The notes under the pieces are model-generated. The model had not been told where the DNA came from and made no database searches. It saw only the letters and a list, made by a program, of their open reading frames with translations. Below are positions 8,601 to 16,014 of a stretch of 18,878 nucleotides of DNA, piece by piece (within the stretch, counting starts at the first letter, position 1; the number at the start of each line of letters is the position of its first letter). The stretch comes from CAZGKX01 sp964525945. GTDB lineage: Bacteria; Pseudomonadota; Gammaproteobacteria; Legionellales; Legionellaceae. The translations under genes and the position numbers were made by a program. The stretch covers positions 1 to 18,878 of the forward strand of contig CAZGKX010000055.1 of assembly GCA_964525945.1 (NCBI GenBank), written 5' to 3'.

Positions 8601-8640
8601 CAACGATCGACAACAACGTGGAGAAAAAATAAAGAGCGAC

Positions 8641-8668
8641 AGATGTTAGATACAAAAAACTAACATCT
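8641..8668 (+). terminator. hairpin terminator after the helicase-ARM gene
   Basis: AGATGTTAG (8641-8649) and CTAACATCT (8660-8668) form a perfect 9-bp stem with a 10-nt loop, 40 bp after the stop codon. The following tract is only pyrimidine-rich (CCTCTCGTCTT), not a clean T-run, so termination may be partial or the hairpin may mainly protect the 3' end. Confidence 0.5.
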
Positions 8669-8730
8669 CCTCTCGTCTTGGGTTAAAATCCCTTTTTTGC
8701 AAACCATGGCATCCCCCTTTATTCAGCGCT

Positions 8731-10452
8731 ATGAACGACCAACCGAAAAATGGGCATCGCCAATGGCACTTAAAACGATGGCTTTTACTTATCATTTGCA
8801 TACCTTGCTGGCTTCACGCGGCTAAATTAAACCATGTCAGCATTGTTGGGGTAAAAGGCCCGGTGTTGTTGAATGTGCAAAATCGCCTCGGGGAGTTGTA
8901 CAAAGATAAACCCATTGCCTCTCAACCCGAAGATGAATTGCGCACACAAGTGGCCAAAGCCTTGTATCCTTACGGCTATTTTAAATCACACATTGCAATT
9001 GTGCACCCCAACGCTGGCGAACTCACCATAACCATCAACCCAGGCCCACCCTTGCTGATCACCGCATTGCACGTGACGGTCATCGGTGACGGCGCACAAA
9101 ACCCCGAAATACAACAAACATTGCGTGATCTACCTTTGCGAGTCGGTCAACCTCTCCTCAGCGAACAATACGAGCAAGCCAAGAACAATTTGTTCAACGC
9201 CGCAGAGCATCAAGGTTACTTGCGTGCGCGATTTGAAAAAGCCCTATTGCTTATTGATCAAGTCCCCTACACCGCAGCTATTACCTTGGTGTTAAACACC
9301 GGTCCGCAATATTATTTTGGACAAATTCGCTTTGAGCCCACCACGATTTCACCAGAATTGTTAGCACGTTTTGCGCCTTTTAAATATGGCCAAAGCTACT
9401 CCACCGATCAAGTTTTAAAATTGAACAGTAACTTGGCGGGCAGCGGTTATTTTAAAGCCGTCAATGTCAAACCGGTCTTAGACGGTCAGCGCAACGTGCC
9501 ACTGGATGTCAATTTTCAACCCGTTAATAGCGTCAATTACTCGGTGGGCGTTGGTTATGGAACAGACACCGGACCACGTGGCCGCTTGGGCGTCAGCGTC
9601 ATTCCTGTTAATCGAGCCGGCCATAAATTCAACGCGATCGCACAAGGTTCATTTGAAGAAAACACCGTGCAAGGGCAATATATCATTCCCGGCACCAACC
9701 CCATTGAAGACAATTACAGCATCACCGGTGGTTTAACCAATTTAAGTTATAATGCCGGACGCAGCAATGCAGTTTTATTTGGCGTGGCTCAACAACACGC
9801 CCTCACCCATTATCAACGGACATTATCGTTAAACGCGCTGAATGAGCATTATAATTACTCGGGATTTCCCAGCAACACAGAGACATTGGTCTTTCCAAAA
9901 GCGGTGTTTTCTTGGAACAACATCACCAACCAATTGTTTTCACCCACAGGCTACAATGTAACGCTGGCCGGATTAGCCGCCAGTAAAGCGGTGCTTTCCC
10001 AAGTCAATTTAGCGCAAGTTTCCCTGGATGCCAGAGCCGCGCTGACTGTGGATGCCGTCCGCACCCGTTTTTATTTCCATGGCATCCAAGGCTTCACGCA
10101 AATAAAGCAGATCAATAACTTACCGCTTTCTTTGGCGCAATTGTTAGGGGGAGCAGATAATTTGAAAGGCTACAGTTACAATTCCATTGGACCTGGCAAA
10201 AATCTAAGTTATGGCGGTGTCGAGGTTCAAAAAGAAACGTGGTCTAAACTCTATTTTTTAGGTTTTTTTGATGCGGGAAATGTGTATGATCCTTTCACCA
10301 AAAACACCAAATACGATGCTGGGGTTGGTGCAATGTGGGTTTCACCCGTAGGGCCTATCAAAATAGCAGTAGCGCAAGCCATAAATAACCAGTGGCGACG
10401 CGATAAAGAGCACAGTCCAAAATTAGTCGTCAACATGGGGCCGGATCTTTAA
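8731..10452 (+). CDS. tamA: translocation and assembly module subunit TamA
   Basis: TamA is an Omp85-family outer-membrane beta-barrel that works with inner-membrane TamB in envelope biogenesis (autotransporter assembly and/or phospholipid transport). The 573-residue length fits E. coli TamA (577). A signal peptide is visible: basic KRW, hydrophobic LLLIICIPCWL, then cleavage near LHA-A (residue 30/31). Three POTRA domains follow at roughly 32-107, 108-190 and 191-265, with conserved hallmarks such as YPYGYFKS, GQPLLSEQYEQAK and GQSYSTDQVLKLNSNL. The 16-strand barrel occupies about 266-573, with LGGADNLKGYSYNSIGP near residue 470-486 and FFDAGNVYD. The protein ends in NMGPDL, as E. coli TamA ends in GPEL. 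tamB starts one base after the stop, so the pair is surely an operon. There is no clear Shine-Dalgarno sequence before ATG 8731. Confidence 0.95.
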   Translation: MNDQPKNGHRQWHLKRWLLLIICIPCWLHAAKLNHVSIVGVKGPVLLNVQNRLGELYKDKPIASQPEDELRTQVAKALYPYGYFKSHIAIVHPNAGELTITINPGPPLLITALHVTVIGDGAQNPEIQQTLRDLPLRVGQPLLSEQYEQAKNNLFNAAEHQGYLRARFEKALLLIDQVPYTAAITLVLNTGPQYYFGQIRFEPTTISPELLARFAPFKYGQSYSTDQVLKLNSNLAGSGYFKAVNVKPVLDGQRNVPLDVNFQPVNSVNYSVGVGYGTDTGPRGRLGVSVIPVNRAGHKFNAIAQGSFEENTVQGQYIIPGTNPIEDNYSITGGLTNLSYNAGRSNAVLFGVAQQHALTHYQRTLSLNALNEHYNYSGFPSNTETLVFPKAVFSWNNITNQLFSPTGYNVTLAGLAASKAVLSQVNLAQVSLDARAALTVDAVRTRFYFHGIQGFTQIKQINNLPLSLAQLLGGADNLKGYSYNSIGPGKNLSYGGVEVQKETWSKLYFLGFFDAGNVYDPFTKNTKYDAGVGAMWVSPVGPIKIAVAQAINNQWRRDKEHSPKLVVNMGPDL

Positions 10453-10453
10453 T

Positions 10454-12931
10454 ATGATTTACTTCACACGACGTTTGTTGATTTTGGTGCTTGCCTTATT
10501 GGGCTTTTTGGTGTTTTTAATAACAACGACACCTGGCCTTCTCACCGTGATTAAACTCGCCAATGTATTTTTGCCGGGTACATTGCACGTTCAAAATGCT
10601 CAAGGTACCCTCAACCGCCAGATCAGTTTTGATCATGCCGATTATGCCAGCTCTGATTTGAACATCAAATTGTCGCACGGGGCCCTGTCTTGGCAAATCC
10701 AATCGTGGCGTCAACCCCAGATCATCATTCACCAATTGAGGCTGGACACTGTGGCCATCGCTGCTCATAAAAAAGCAGCCTCAGTCGAGCCATCAAAACC
10801 TGTGAATACAACGTTTAAGTGGCCCATTGCATTAAAGCTCAATACGGTCACCATCAAACGTTTCAAAATGGATGCACTGGCAATCGAGAACATCAAACTG
10901 CAGGGTTTTGTTGACCAAACCCACTGGAAAATCCAGCAATTTTCCCTTGATTACCAACAAATACAGATGGGCCTCACTGCCCATGGCCAATTACTACGCC
11001 CCTACCCAGTTTTTGCCGCATTGAATTTGACGCCCTTGCACGCCAGCAAACAAGCTGTGCGTGGCGAATTCAACCTAACCGGTGATAACACAGCCTACCG
11101 CTGGCAGGGTCAATTCACAGGCCTTTTTCCCATTAAAATCAACGGTTTTTTTCTACCGCCTAAAAACAATCAGCTGTCCGCGACATTCATTTGGGGTGAA
11201 AACAATATCGCTGTTTCCGGCCATCTACCGGATCAATTTCAAGTGAATGCTTATATCCCCAAACCGGCTCTTTTTCACGCAAGCTTGGCAGGCCTACAGA
11301 CCACCTTTGTGGCCAAAGGCACGTTAACGAACAAACAACAAGGTATGTTGACCCTCACCATCAGCCCAGGTGTGTACCAACTTCCTAAAGACAGCGCTTT
11401 GCCGGCTATTGCTTTTCAAGGTGGGCGTATGTCTTTGCAACTTACACCTCAAGCGTTGTCCGCAACTGGCGCATTCACCTTGGATCGCGAAAAAACCCTT
11501 GATTTCAATCTCCGTTTACCCAACATAAACCTCTCAGAAACACCAACATCCACCCAAGCCATTGCCGGCGAATTGAATTTACGTGTCAATTCACTCGATT
11601 TTTTACAAGCCCTCACCCCCATCATGGATCATCCACATGGCCAATTGGTCGCCAATTTAAAAACCAGCGGGACGATCGGACAACCAGATTGGCAAGGTAA
11701 AATTACCCTGGATCACGCAGGCGTTGCCATTCCCAGCATGGGCCTTATTCTGAATGATATTCAGGCCGCATTAACCACCCACAACCAAGAATGGCAAGCT
11801 CAGGGAAAATTCAGCACCCCAGCAGCCCAAGCATTGACGTTGCAAGGGCAAGGAGCGTTTTACCCATCCTTCACCGGCACGCTGGCCTTGCAAGGCGATA
11901 ATTTCCCAGCGATCAAAACCGCGGAATACACCGTTCATGTCTCGCCTCGCTTAACCCTAGCCTTTCAACCCAACGCCTATGTTCTGTCAGGCACGATCCT
12001 TGTTCCCCATGCCCAATTAAAACCACTGTCGTTTAGCAATACCGTCAATTTAACGGATGATGCCGTTTTTGTTAGCCATGAGAAAAAAGCACCACCCATG
12101 GACACCAACCTCACCACCGATGTGCAAATTCAAATGGGTCAAGACGTGGCCATCGATGTTCAGGGTTTGCATGGCTTTTTAGATGGCGCCATCCAAATCA
12201 AACAAACACCCCATAACCCCATGAGTGCTGTCGGGCAATTGACCGTTCGTGAGGGCAAATACCAAGCCTATGGCCAAGACTTGTCGATTCACCAAGGGCA
12301 GTTGTTATTTACAGGGGGGCCCATCACCAATCCCGATATTCAATTGCGCGCAACCCGTAGTTTCAGCAACAATTCCTTGAGCTTTACGGGTTCCGATCAG
12401 CTGTTTGATTTTAATGCATCCAATTTGCAAACCATTGATTTTGGAAATCATTTAACGGTCGGCATTGAAGTGACAGGTCACTTAAGCGCACCTAAAATAA
12501 AACTGTTTTCCATTCCAGCCACCTTGTCACAAGCCGATATTTTATCGATGCTGTTGCTGGGTAAACCGGCCAATCAAGCCAGTAAATCGGGTGGGCAATT
12601 GCTTTTAACGGCCATATCGGCCATGAACCTGGACACAGGCACCAAAGGCATGCAATTGCTGTCCCAGCTTAAAGACAGTTTAGGGTTTGATTTTAATGTG
12701 CAAAGCAGCTCACAGTTCAATCAAAAAACCAATCAAACCAGTGAAAACACCGCGTTTGTGGTGGGGAAATCGTTGTCCAAACGCCTCTATTTAAGCTACA
12801 ACATGGGCTTGTTCGAAAAAGACAACAATGTGCTTACACTTAAATATTTGTTGAATAAATTCTTTAGCCTGCAAGTGACAACCAGCGACTCTGGCAATGG
12901 CATTGATTTGTTGTACACAGCCCAACCCTAA
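10454..12931 (+). CDS. tamB: translocation and assembly module subunit TamB (short form)
   Basis: TamB is an inner-membrane-anchored, periplasm-spanning AsmA-like beta-helical protein that partners TamA. The N-terminus has a single membrane helix (about residues 5-27, LLILVLALLGFLVFLI). Next comes the typical AsmA-like start (TLHVQNAQGTLNRQISFDHADY) and long stretches of alternating hydrophobic beta-strands. The C-terminal TamB/DUF490 domain is clear: VREGKYQAYGQDLSIHQGQL, GPITNPDIQLRATR, then GIEVTGHLSAPKIKLFSIP and LSQADILSMLLLGKP. At 825 residues it is much shorter than E. coli TamB (1259), meaning fewer beta-helix rungs rather than an end truncation, since both ends are intact. It begins one base after the tamA stop, consistent with translational coupling, and is followed by a strong hairpin terminator. 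Confidence 0.95.
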   Translation: MIYFTRRLLILVLALLGFLVFLITTTPGLLTVIKLANVFLPGTLHVQNAQGTLNRQISFDHADYASSDLNIKLSHGALSWQIQSWRQPQIIIHQLRLDTVAIAAHKKAASVEPSKPVNTTFKWPIALKLNTVTIKRFKMDALAIENIKLQGFVDQTHWKIQQFSLDYQQIQMGLTAHGQLLRPYPVFAALNLTPLHASKQAVRGEFNLTGDNTAYRWQGQFTGLFPIKINGFFLPPKNNQLSATFIWGENNIAVSGHLPDQFQVNAYIPKPALFHASLAGLQTTFVAKGTLTNKQQGMLTLTISPGVYQLPKDSALPAIAFQGGRMSLQLTPQALSATGAFTLDREKTLDFNLRLPNINLSETPTSTQAIAGELNLRVNSLDFLQALTPIMDHPHGQLVANLKTSGTIGQPDWQGKITLDHAGVAIPSMGLILNDIQAALTTHNQEWQAQGKFSTPAAQALTLQGQGAFYPSFTGTLALQGDNFPAIKTAEYTVHVSPRLTLAFQPNAYVLSGTILVPHAQLKPLSFSNTVNLTDDAVFVSHEKKAPPMDTNLTTDVQIQMGQDVAIDVQGLHGFLDGAIQIKQTPHNPMSAVGQLTVREGKYQAYGQDLSIHQGQLLFTGGPITNPDIQLRATRSFSNNSLSFTGSDQLFDFNASNLQTIDFGNHLTVGIEVTGHLSAPKIKLFSIPATLSQADILSMLLLGKPANQASKSGGQLLLTAISAMNLDTGTKGMQLLSQLKDSLGFDFNVQSSSQFNQKTNQTSENTAFVVGKSLSKRLYLSYNMGLFEKDNNVLTLKYLLNKFFSLQVTTSDSGNGIDLLYTAQP

Positions 12932-12955
12932 GTAATGCAATTTTTCATACAAACA

Positions 12956-13000
12956 CGCCGAATCTCATCCATGTAGACCTATGAGACTCGGCGATTTTGT
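12956..13000 (+). terminator. intrinsic terminator after tamB, possibly bidirectional
   Basis: A 13-bp stem with one mismatch pairs 12956-12968 (CGCCGAATCTCAT) with 12981-12993 (ATGAGACTCGGCG) around a 12-nt loop, followed by ATTTTGTCATTT. It lies between the convergent tamB and the small minus-strand gene. An A-run at the other side (T-run 12940-12945) could give it function on the minus strand too. Confidence 0.75.
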
Positions 13001-13003
13001 CAT

Positions 13004-13324
13004 TTATTCAAGCCGATCATTAAGTCCACCATTTCGGCCCGAGGGAGCTTTCTTCGTTGGCTTCACTTGCTCTGGATTTGCAGCTTTTTTTTCATCCGAA
13101 GAAGAAAGCATGCTACAATAGGTCTTGCAATTTATCTTATTACTAACCACATACATACACGATTTACCGCTCGGCGTGCAAGTTGCTCCTTCATAACATA
13201 CATTATAGCAATCATCTGCTGCATAACTCGCTCCTGACATTCCGATTGCAGTCGTCAGAAAAAATGCCCCCGCCATTGCCAAAGAGCGTACATTTGGTTG
13301 TTTCATTCCGTCAAATATTTTCAT
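13004..13324 (-). CDS. small exported cysteine-rich protein, unknown function
   Basis: The 106-residue product has a clear signal peptide: charged start, hydrophobic LAMAGAFFLTTAIGM, then cleavage at ASYA-ADD after residue 35. The mature part (~71 residues) holds six cysteines in its first half (C39, C43, C49, C56, C66, C70), spaced C-x3-C-x5-C-x6-C-x9-C-x3-C. An even number in a secreted domain suggests three disulfides. The second half is a charged, probably disordered K/E/P/S/N-rich tail ending NDRLE. The start is supported by an AAGGA Shine-Dalgarno sequence (complement of 13334-13338) 9 nt before ATG 13324; M7 is a less supported alternative. I do not recognise the family. It is a monocistronic unit, divergent from hemB and convergent with tamB across a shared terminator. 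Confidence 0.75.
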   Translation of the reverse strand: MKIFDGMKQPNVRSLAMAGAFFLTTAIGMSGASYAADDCYNVCYEGATCTPSGKSCMYVVSNKINCKTYCSMLSSSDEKKAANPEQVKPTKKAPSGRNGGLNDRLE

Positions 13325-13350
13325 ATCAGCTTGTCCTTGTTGAGTGGTGC

Positions 13351-13388
13351 ATAATTAATTATCGAAATTCTATATAAATATAGCTCAA
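13351..13388 (-). promoter_or_regulatory. candidate promoter with two palindromes for the Cys-rich protein gene
   Basis: On the minus strand, TTGAGC (complement of 13383-13388) precedes GATAAT (complement of 13358-13363) with a long 19-bp spacer. Two palindromes lie here: the perfect 12-mer ATAATTAATTAT (13351-13362), overlapping the -10 box, and CTATAT-AA-ATATAG (13370-13383) in the spacer. Either could be an operator. AT-rich DNA makes chance palindromes likely. Confidence 0.35.
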
Positions 13389-13415
13389 AAAAATAATAAT
13401 AAAATTTCCCTGGTC

Positions 13416-13446
13416 TTGCTGAGAACACATAAAATGTTGATATACT
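13416..13446 (+). promoter_or_regulatory. candidate promoter of hemB
   Basis: TTGCTG (13416-13421) and TATACT (13441-13446) are separated by 19 bp, a wide spacing. The -10 box is good and the -35 box is half-matching. The start point would be near 13453, giving a short leader with the GAGG ribosome-binding site at 13460-13463. Confidence 0.4.
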
Positions 13447-13471
13447 TCCTGCTTTGCTCGAGGAAAACAAA

Positions 13472-14441
13472 ATGGCTTATGATTTACCGCTGCGTTTAAA
13501 GCGTCTTCGACGCACCTCCACCGTCCGTTCCATGCTCAGAGAAACTCACTTGCACACAGAGCAATTCATAGCCCCTCTTTTCATCAGCGAAACATTGGCG
13601 AAAAAACGCGAAATTACATCCATGCCTGGCCAATTTCAACTTACATTGGATTGTTTACCCCATGAAATCAGTGAACTCTCCTCCTTGGGAATCCCGGCCG
13701 TTTTATTGTTTGGAATTCCGGCTCAAAAAGACTCGACGGGCAGCACGTCATTATCGGCAACGGGGATTATTCAACAAGCCATCCGTAAAATCCGTAGCCT
13801 TCAGTCTGATCTCGTGATCATTGCCGATGTCTGTTTCTGCGAGTACACCGATCATGGCCATTGTGGGGTGTTAAAACATGAAAGGATTGACAACGATGCA
13901 ACGTTGGCTTTATTAAGCCAACAAGCAGTAAGTTATGCCGATGCGGGCGCTGATTGGATTGCGCCCAGTGGCATGACCGATGGTATGGTACGAGCGATAC
14001 GTACTGCACTGGATGACGCCGGGCATCATGACGTTGCCATATTAAGTTACGCTGTAAAATACAGTTCGAGTTTTTATGGCCCCTTTCGAGAAGCAGCCCA
14101 AGGCGCGCCTCAATTTGGTGACAGAAAAACCTATCAAATGGACCCTGCCAATGCCCAAGAAGCGATCCGAGAAGCCATGCTGGATCTCGAAGAAGGGGCT
14201 GACATGTTGATGGTAAAACCGGCCATGAATTATTTGGATGTGATTTGCCGCATCAAACAACAATTTCCCGAAGTCCCGCTCTGCGCCTACCAAGTCAGCG
14301 GCGAATATGCCATGTTAAAAGCAGCAGCAGCGCAAGGCTTAATCAATGAAGAACAGGCTATGTTGGAAAGTTTAATTGCCATCAAACGCGCCGGAGCGGA
14401 TTTAATCATTTCATATTTAGCCAAAGATGTAGTCAAATTAA
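13472..14441 (+). CDS. hemB: delta-aminolevulinic acid dehydratase (porphobilinogen synthase), 3' end lost in gap
   Basis: HemB condenses two 5-aminolevulinate molecules to porphobilinogen in heme synthesis. The start is ATG 13472, backed by GAGG (13460-13463) 8 nt upstream; an in-frame TTG at 13454 would place the Shine-Dalgarno sequence inside the gene and is rejected. The zinc-binding cysteine cluster CFCEYTDHGHCG carries C121, C123 and C131. The two active-site lysines are K196 (in VKYSSSFYGPFR) and K249, the Schiff-base lysine (in MVKPAMNYLD). The product matches E. coli HemB closely through YQVSGEYAM and IKRAGADLIISY. 323 whole codons are present before a run of ten N begins at 14442. 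Relatives are about 324-335 residues, so probably only a few codons and the stop are missing. The frame seen after the N run is not hemB-like. Confidence 0.95.
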
Positions 14442-14451
14442 NNNNNNNNNN
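14442..14451. other. run of ten N (sequence gap)
   Basis: Ten undetermined bases interrupt the last codons of hemB. A round ten-base run usually marks a scaffold join of unknown length, so the spacing between hemB and the structured element downstream should not be trusted. Confidence 0.95.
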
Positions 14452-14460
14452 TGTTCATCC

Positions 14461-14584
14461 CCTGCGATTTAAAACGAAGGGTGGCACGCAGGAGGGCTCC
14501 CATCGCGCGCAGCTTGCGAGCACGATGGGATACCGCAGTGACAGGACCCTGAGAAACCAGGGCCTGCGTTCTAAATCGTTCAGG
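14461..14584. repeat. structured inverted-repeat element between hemB and radA (MITE/REP-like or ncRNA)
   Basis: The ends are imperfect inverted repeats: CGATTTAAAACG (14465-14476) pairs with CGTTCTAAATCG (14567-14578) at 11 of 12 positions, and the match extends outward as CCTG/CAGG with a 2-nt bulge. Inside are a stem TCCCATCG/CGATGGGA (14498-14505 with 14523-14530) with a small inner CGCA/TGCG hairpin (14508-14511 with 14515-14518), and a stem CCCTG/CAGGG (14547-14551 with 14558-14562). The whole would fold as a multi-branched structure on either strand. The G+C-rich composition differs from the flanks and no coding frame is plausible. It sits between convergent genes right after an assembly gap, as expected for a multicopy element. 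It may also act as a bidirectional terminator. Confidence 0.65.
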
Positions 14585-14595
14585 TAAGATCTTGA

Positions 14596-15942
14596 TCAGA
14601 ACTTATCCAATACATCCTGCAACCGTTTCACCGCATGGATCTCCATGTCCATATCTTGTTTAGGAGCATTTGCATAAGGAATGATCGCACGCTTAAAACC
14701 ATGTTTTGCTGCTTCCTTCAACCGCTCTTGCCCGCTTTGCACCGGTCGTATTTCTCCAGCCAAGCCGATCTCGCCAAAGATGATGGTTTCACTGTCAAAC
14801 ACCCGATTGCGTAAACTGGAAACCACCGCCGCTAACAACGCCAGATCACTGCCTGTTTCTGTCACTTTCACGCCACCCACCACATTGATAAACACATCTT
14901 GATCAAACGTCGCAACCCCGCCATGCCGATGCAAAACAGCTAATAAAATAGCTAAGCGATTGTGTTCCAAGCCCGCCGTTATACGCCGCGCTTGCTGGCC
15001 ATGCGCTTCATCCACCAACGCTTGTATTTCCACCAACATCGGACGCGAACCTTCCCACGTCACCATCACCGCACTGCCCGGCGAAGGCTCGGGTTGGCGT
15101 GATAAAAAAATGGCCGACGGATTCGTGACTTCTTTTAAACCTCGATCCGTCATGGCAAACACACCCAATTCATTGACCGCACCAAAACGATTTTTAATGG
15201 CCCGTATAATACGAAAACGGCTGTCATTTTGGCCTTCAAAGTAAAGCACACAATCCACCATATGCTCCAACACTCGAGGGCCAGCAATCGCCCCTTCTTT
15301 CGTGACATGCCCCACTAAAAAAACCGCGGTCTGGCTCATTTTTGCAAACCGCACAAGTTGTGCTGCCGACTCGCGAACTTGGCTAACCCCACCTGGGGCT
15401 GAACTGATAGCCTCGGTGAACATGGTTTGCACCGAATCAATCACCATCACCCGGGGTTTTTCTTTACGCGCATGTTCAATAATTGCTTCCACTTGTGTTT
15501 CAGCCAACAAAGACAAACCTTGCAAAGGCAATTGCATCCGTTTTGCACGCATGGCCACTTGTTGCAAAGATTCCTCACCGGTGACGTACAATATCTTCTG
15601 ATTGGCCGCTAAGTTCGCCACGGTTTGAATCAACAAAGTGGATTTGCCAATGCCAGGATCCCCTCCAATCAGCACCACAGAGCCATCCACCAACCCACCG
15701 CCTAAAACACGATTGAGTTCTGAAAGGCCACAATCCATACGGATTTCGTGATCAATCACAACGTCATCAGCAAAGGTCACCACAGAGCGTTGATTCGCAT
15801 ACCCTGAGCGCGCACTTCGACTGGCAGCAACCACCCCTTCTTCAGTGATGGCATTCCAAGCACCGCATTGCGTGCATTGACCCGACCATTGCGCGAAAGA
15901 CGCCGCACATTGGCCACAAACAAAACGTGTTTTAATTTTCAT
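14596..15942 (-). CDS. radA: DNA repair protein RadA (Sms)
   Basis: RadA is a RecA-like ATPase that drives branch migration and processing of recombination intermediates. The 448-residue product has the full family layout: N-terminal zinc finger (C9, C12, C23, C26 in FVCGQCAASFAQWSGQCTQC), Walker A GGDPGIGKS (93-101), the RadA-specific KNRFG motif (250-254) and a Lon-protease-like C-terminal domain with FINVVGGVKV, LALLAAVVSSLRNR and IGEIGLAGEIRPV-type signatures. The start is placed at ATG 15942: AAGG lies 7 nt upstream, and the protein then begins as E. coli RadA does just before the zinc finger. An upstream in-frame ATG at 15975 lacks a Shine-Dalgarno sequence and adds eleven non-conserved residues. 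The gene is convergent with hemB and divergent from the oxidoreductase gene. Confidence 0.97.
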   Translation of the reverse strand: MKIKTRFVCGQCAASFAQWSGQCTQCGAWNAITEEGVVAASRSARSGYANQRSVVTFADDVVIDHEIRMDCGLSELNRVLGGGLVDGSVVLIGGDPGIGKSTLLIQTVANLAANQKILYVTGEESLQQVAMRAKRMQLPLQGLSLLAETQVEAIIEHARKEKPRVMVIDSVQTMFTEAISSAPGGVSQVRESAAQLVRFAKMSQTAVFLVGHVTKEGAIAGPRVLEHMVDCVLYFEGQNDSRFRIIRAIKNRFGAVNELGVFAMTDRGLKEVTNPSAIFLSRQPEPSPGSAVMVTWEGSRPMLVEIQALVDEAHGQQARRITAGLEHNRLAILLAVLHRHGGVATFDQDVFINVVGGVKVTETGSDLALLAAVVSSLRNRVFDSETIIFGEIGLAGEIRPVQSGQERLKEAAKHGFKRAIIPYANAPKQDMDMEIHAVKRLQDVLDKF

Positions 15943-16014
15943 GAAGAAACCTTGTTTAACGATCCCAAGCGGCATAAACTTTGTTGTTTACAACGTATGA
16001 TAGCGAATCCAGTC

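Noticed and set aside
8680..8698. GGG-TTAAAAT-CCC followed by six T as an intrinsic terminator before tamA.
   Set aside because: Only three base pairs can form, too few for a terminator stem. The 9-bp hairpin at 8641-8668 is the better candidate.
14479..14490. GGGTGGCACG resembles the conserved core of T-box riboswitches.
   Set aside because: The match is short and lacks the rest of the T-box architecture. It lies between convergent genes rather than upstream of an aminoacylation or amino-acid gene, and T-boxes are not expected in gammaproteobacteria.
13454..14587. A 377-codon frame covering hemB and the following element.
   Set aside because: It begins at a TTG whose use would place the Shine-Dalgarno sequence inside the gene, and it reads through ten N into non-coding inverted-repeat sequence. 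The true start is ATG 13472 and the end lies in the gap.
15868..15996. N-terminal extension of the oxidoreductase frame over the start of radA.
   Set aside because: The extra residues are antisense to the conserved radA zinc-finger region, contain no conserved motif and have no ribosome-binding site.
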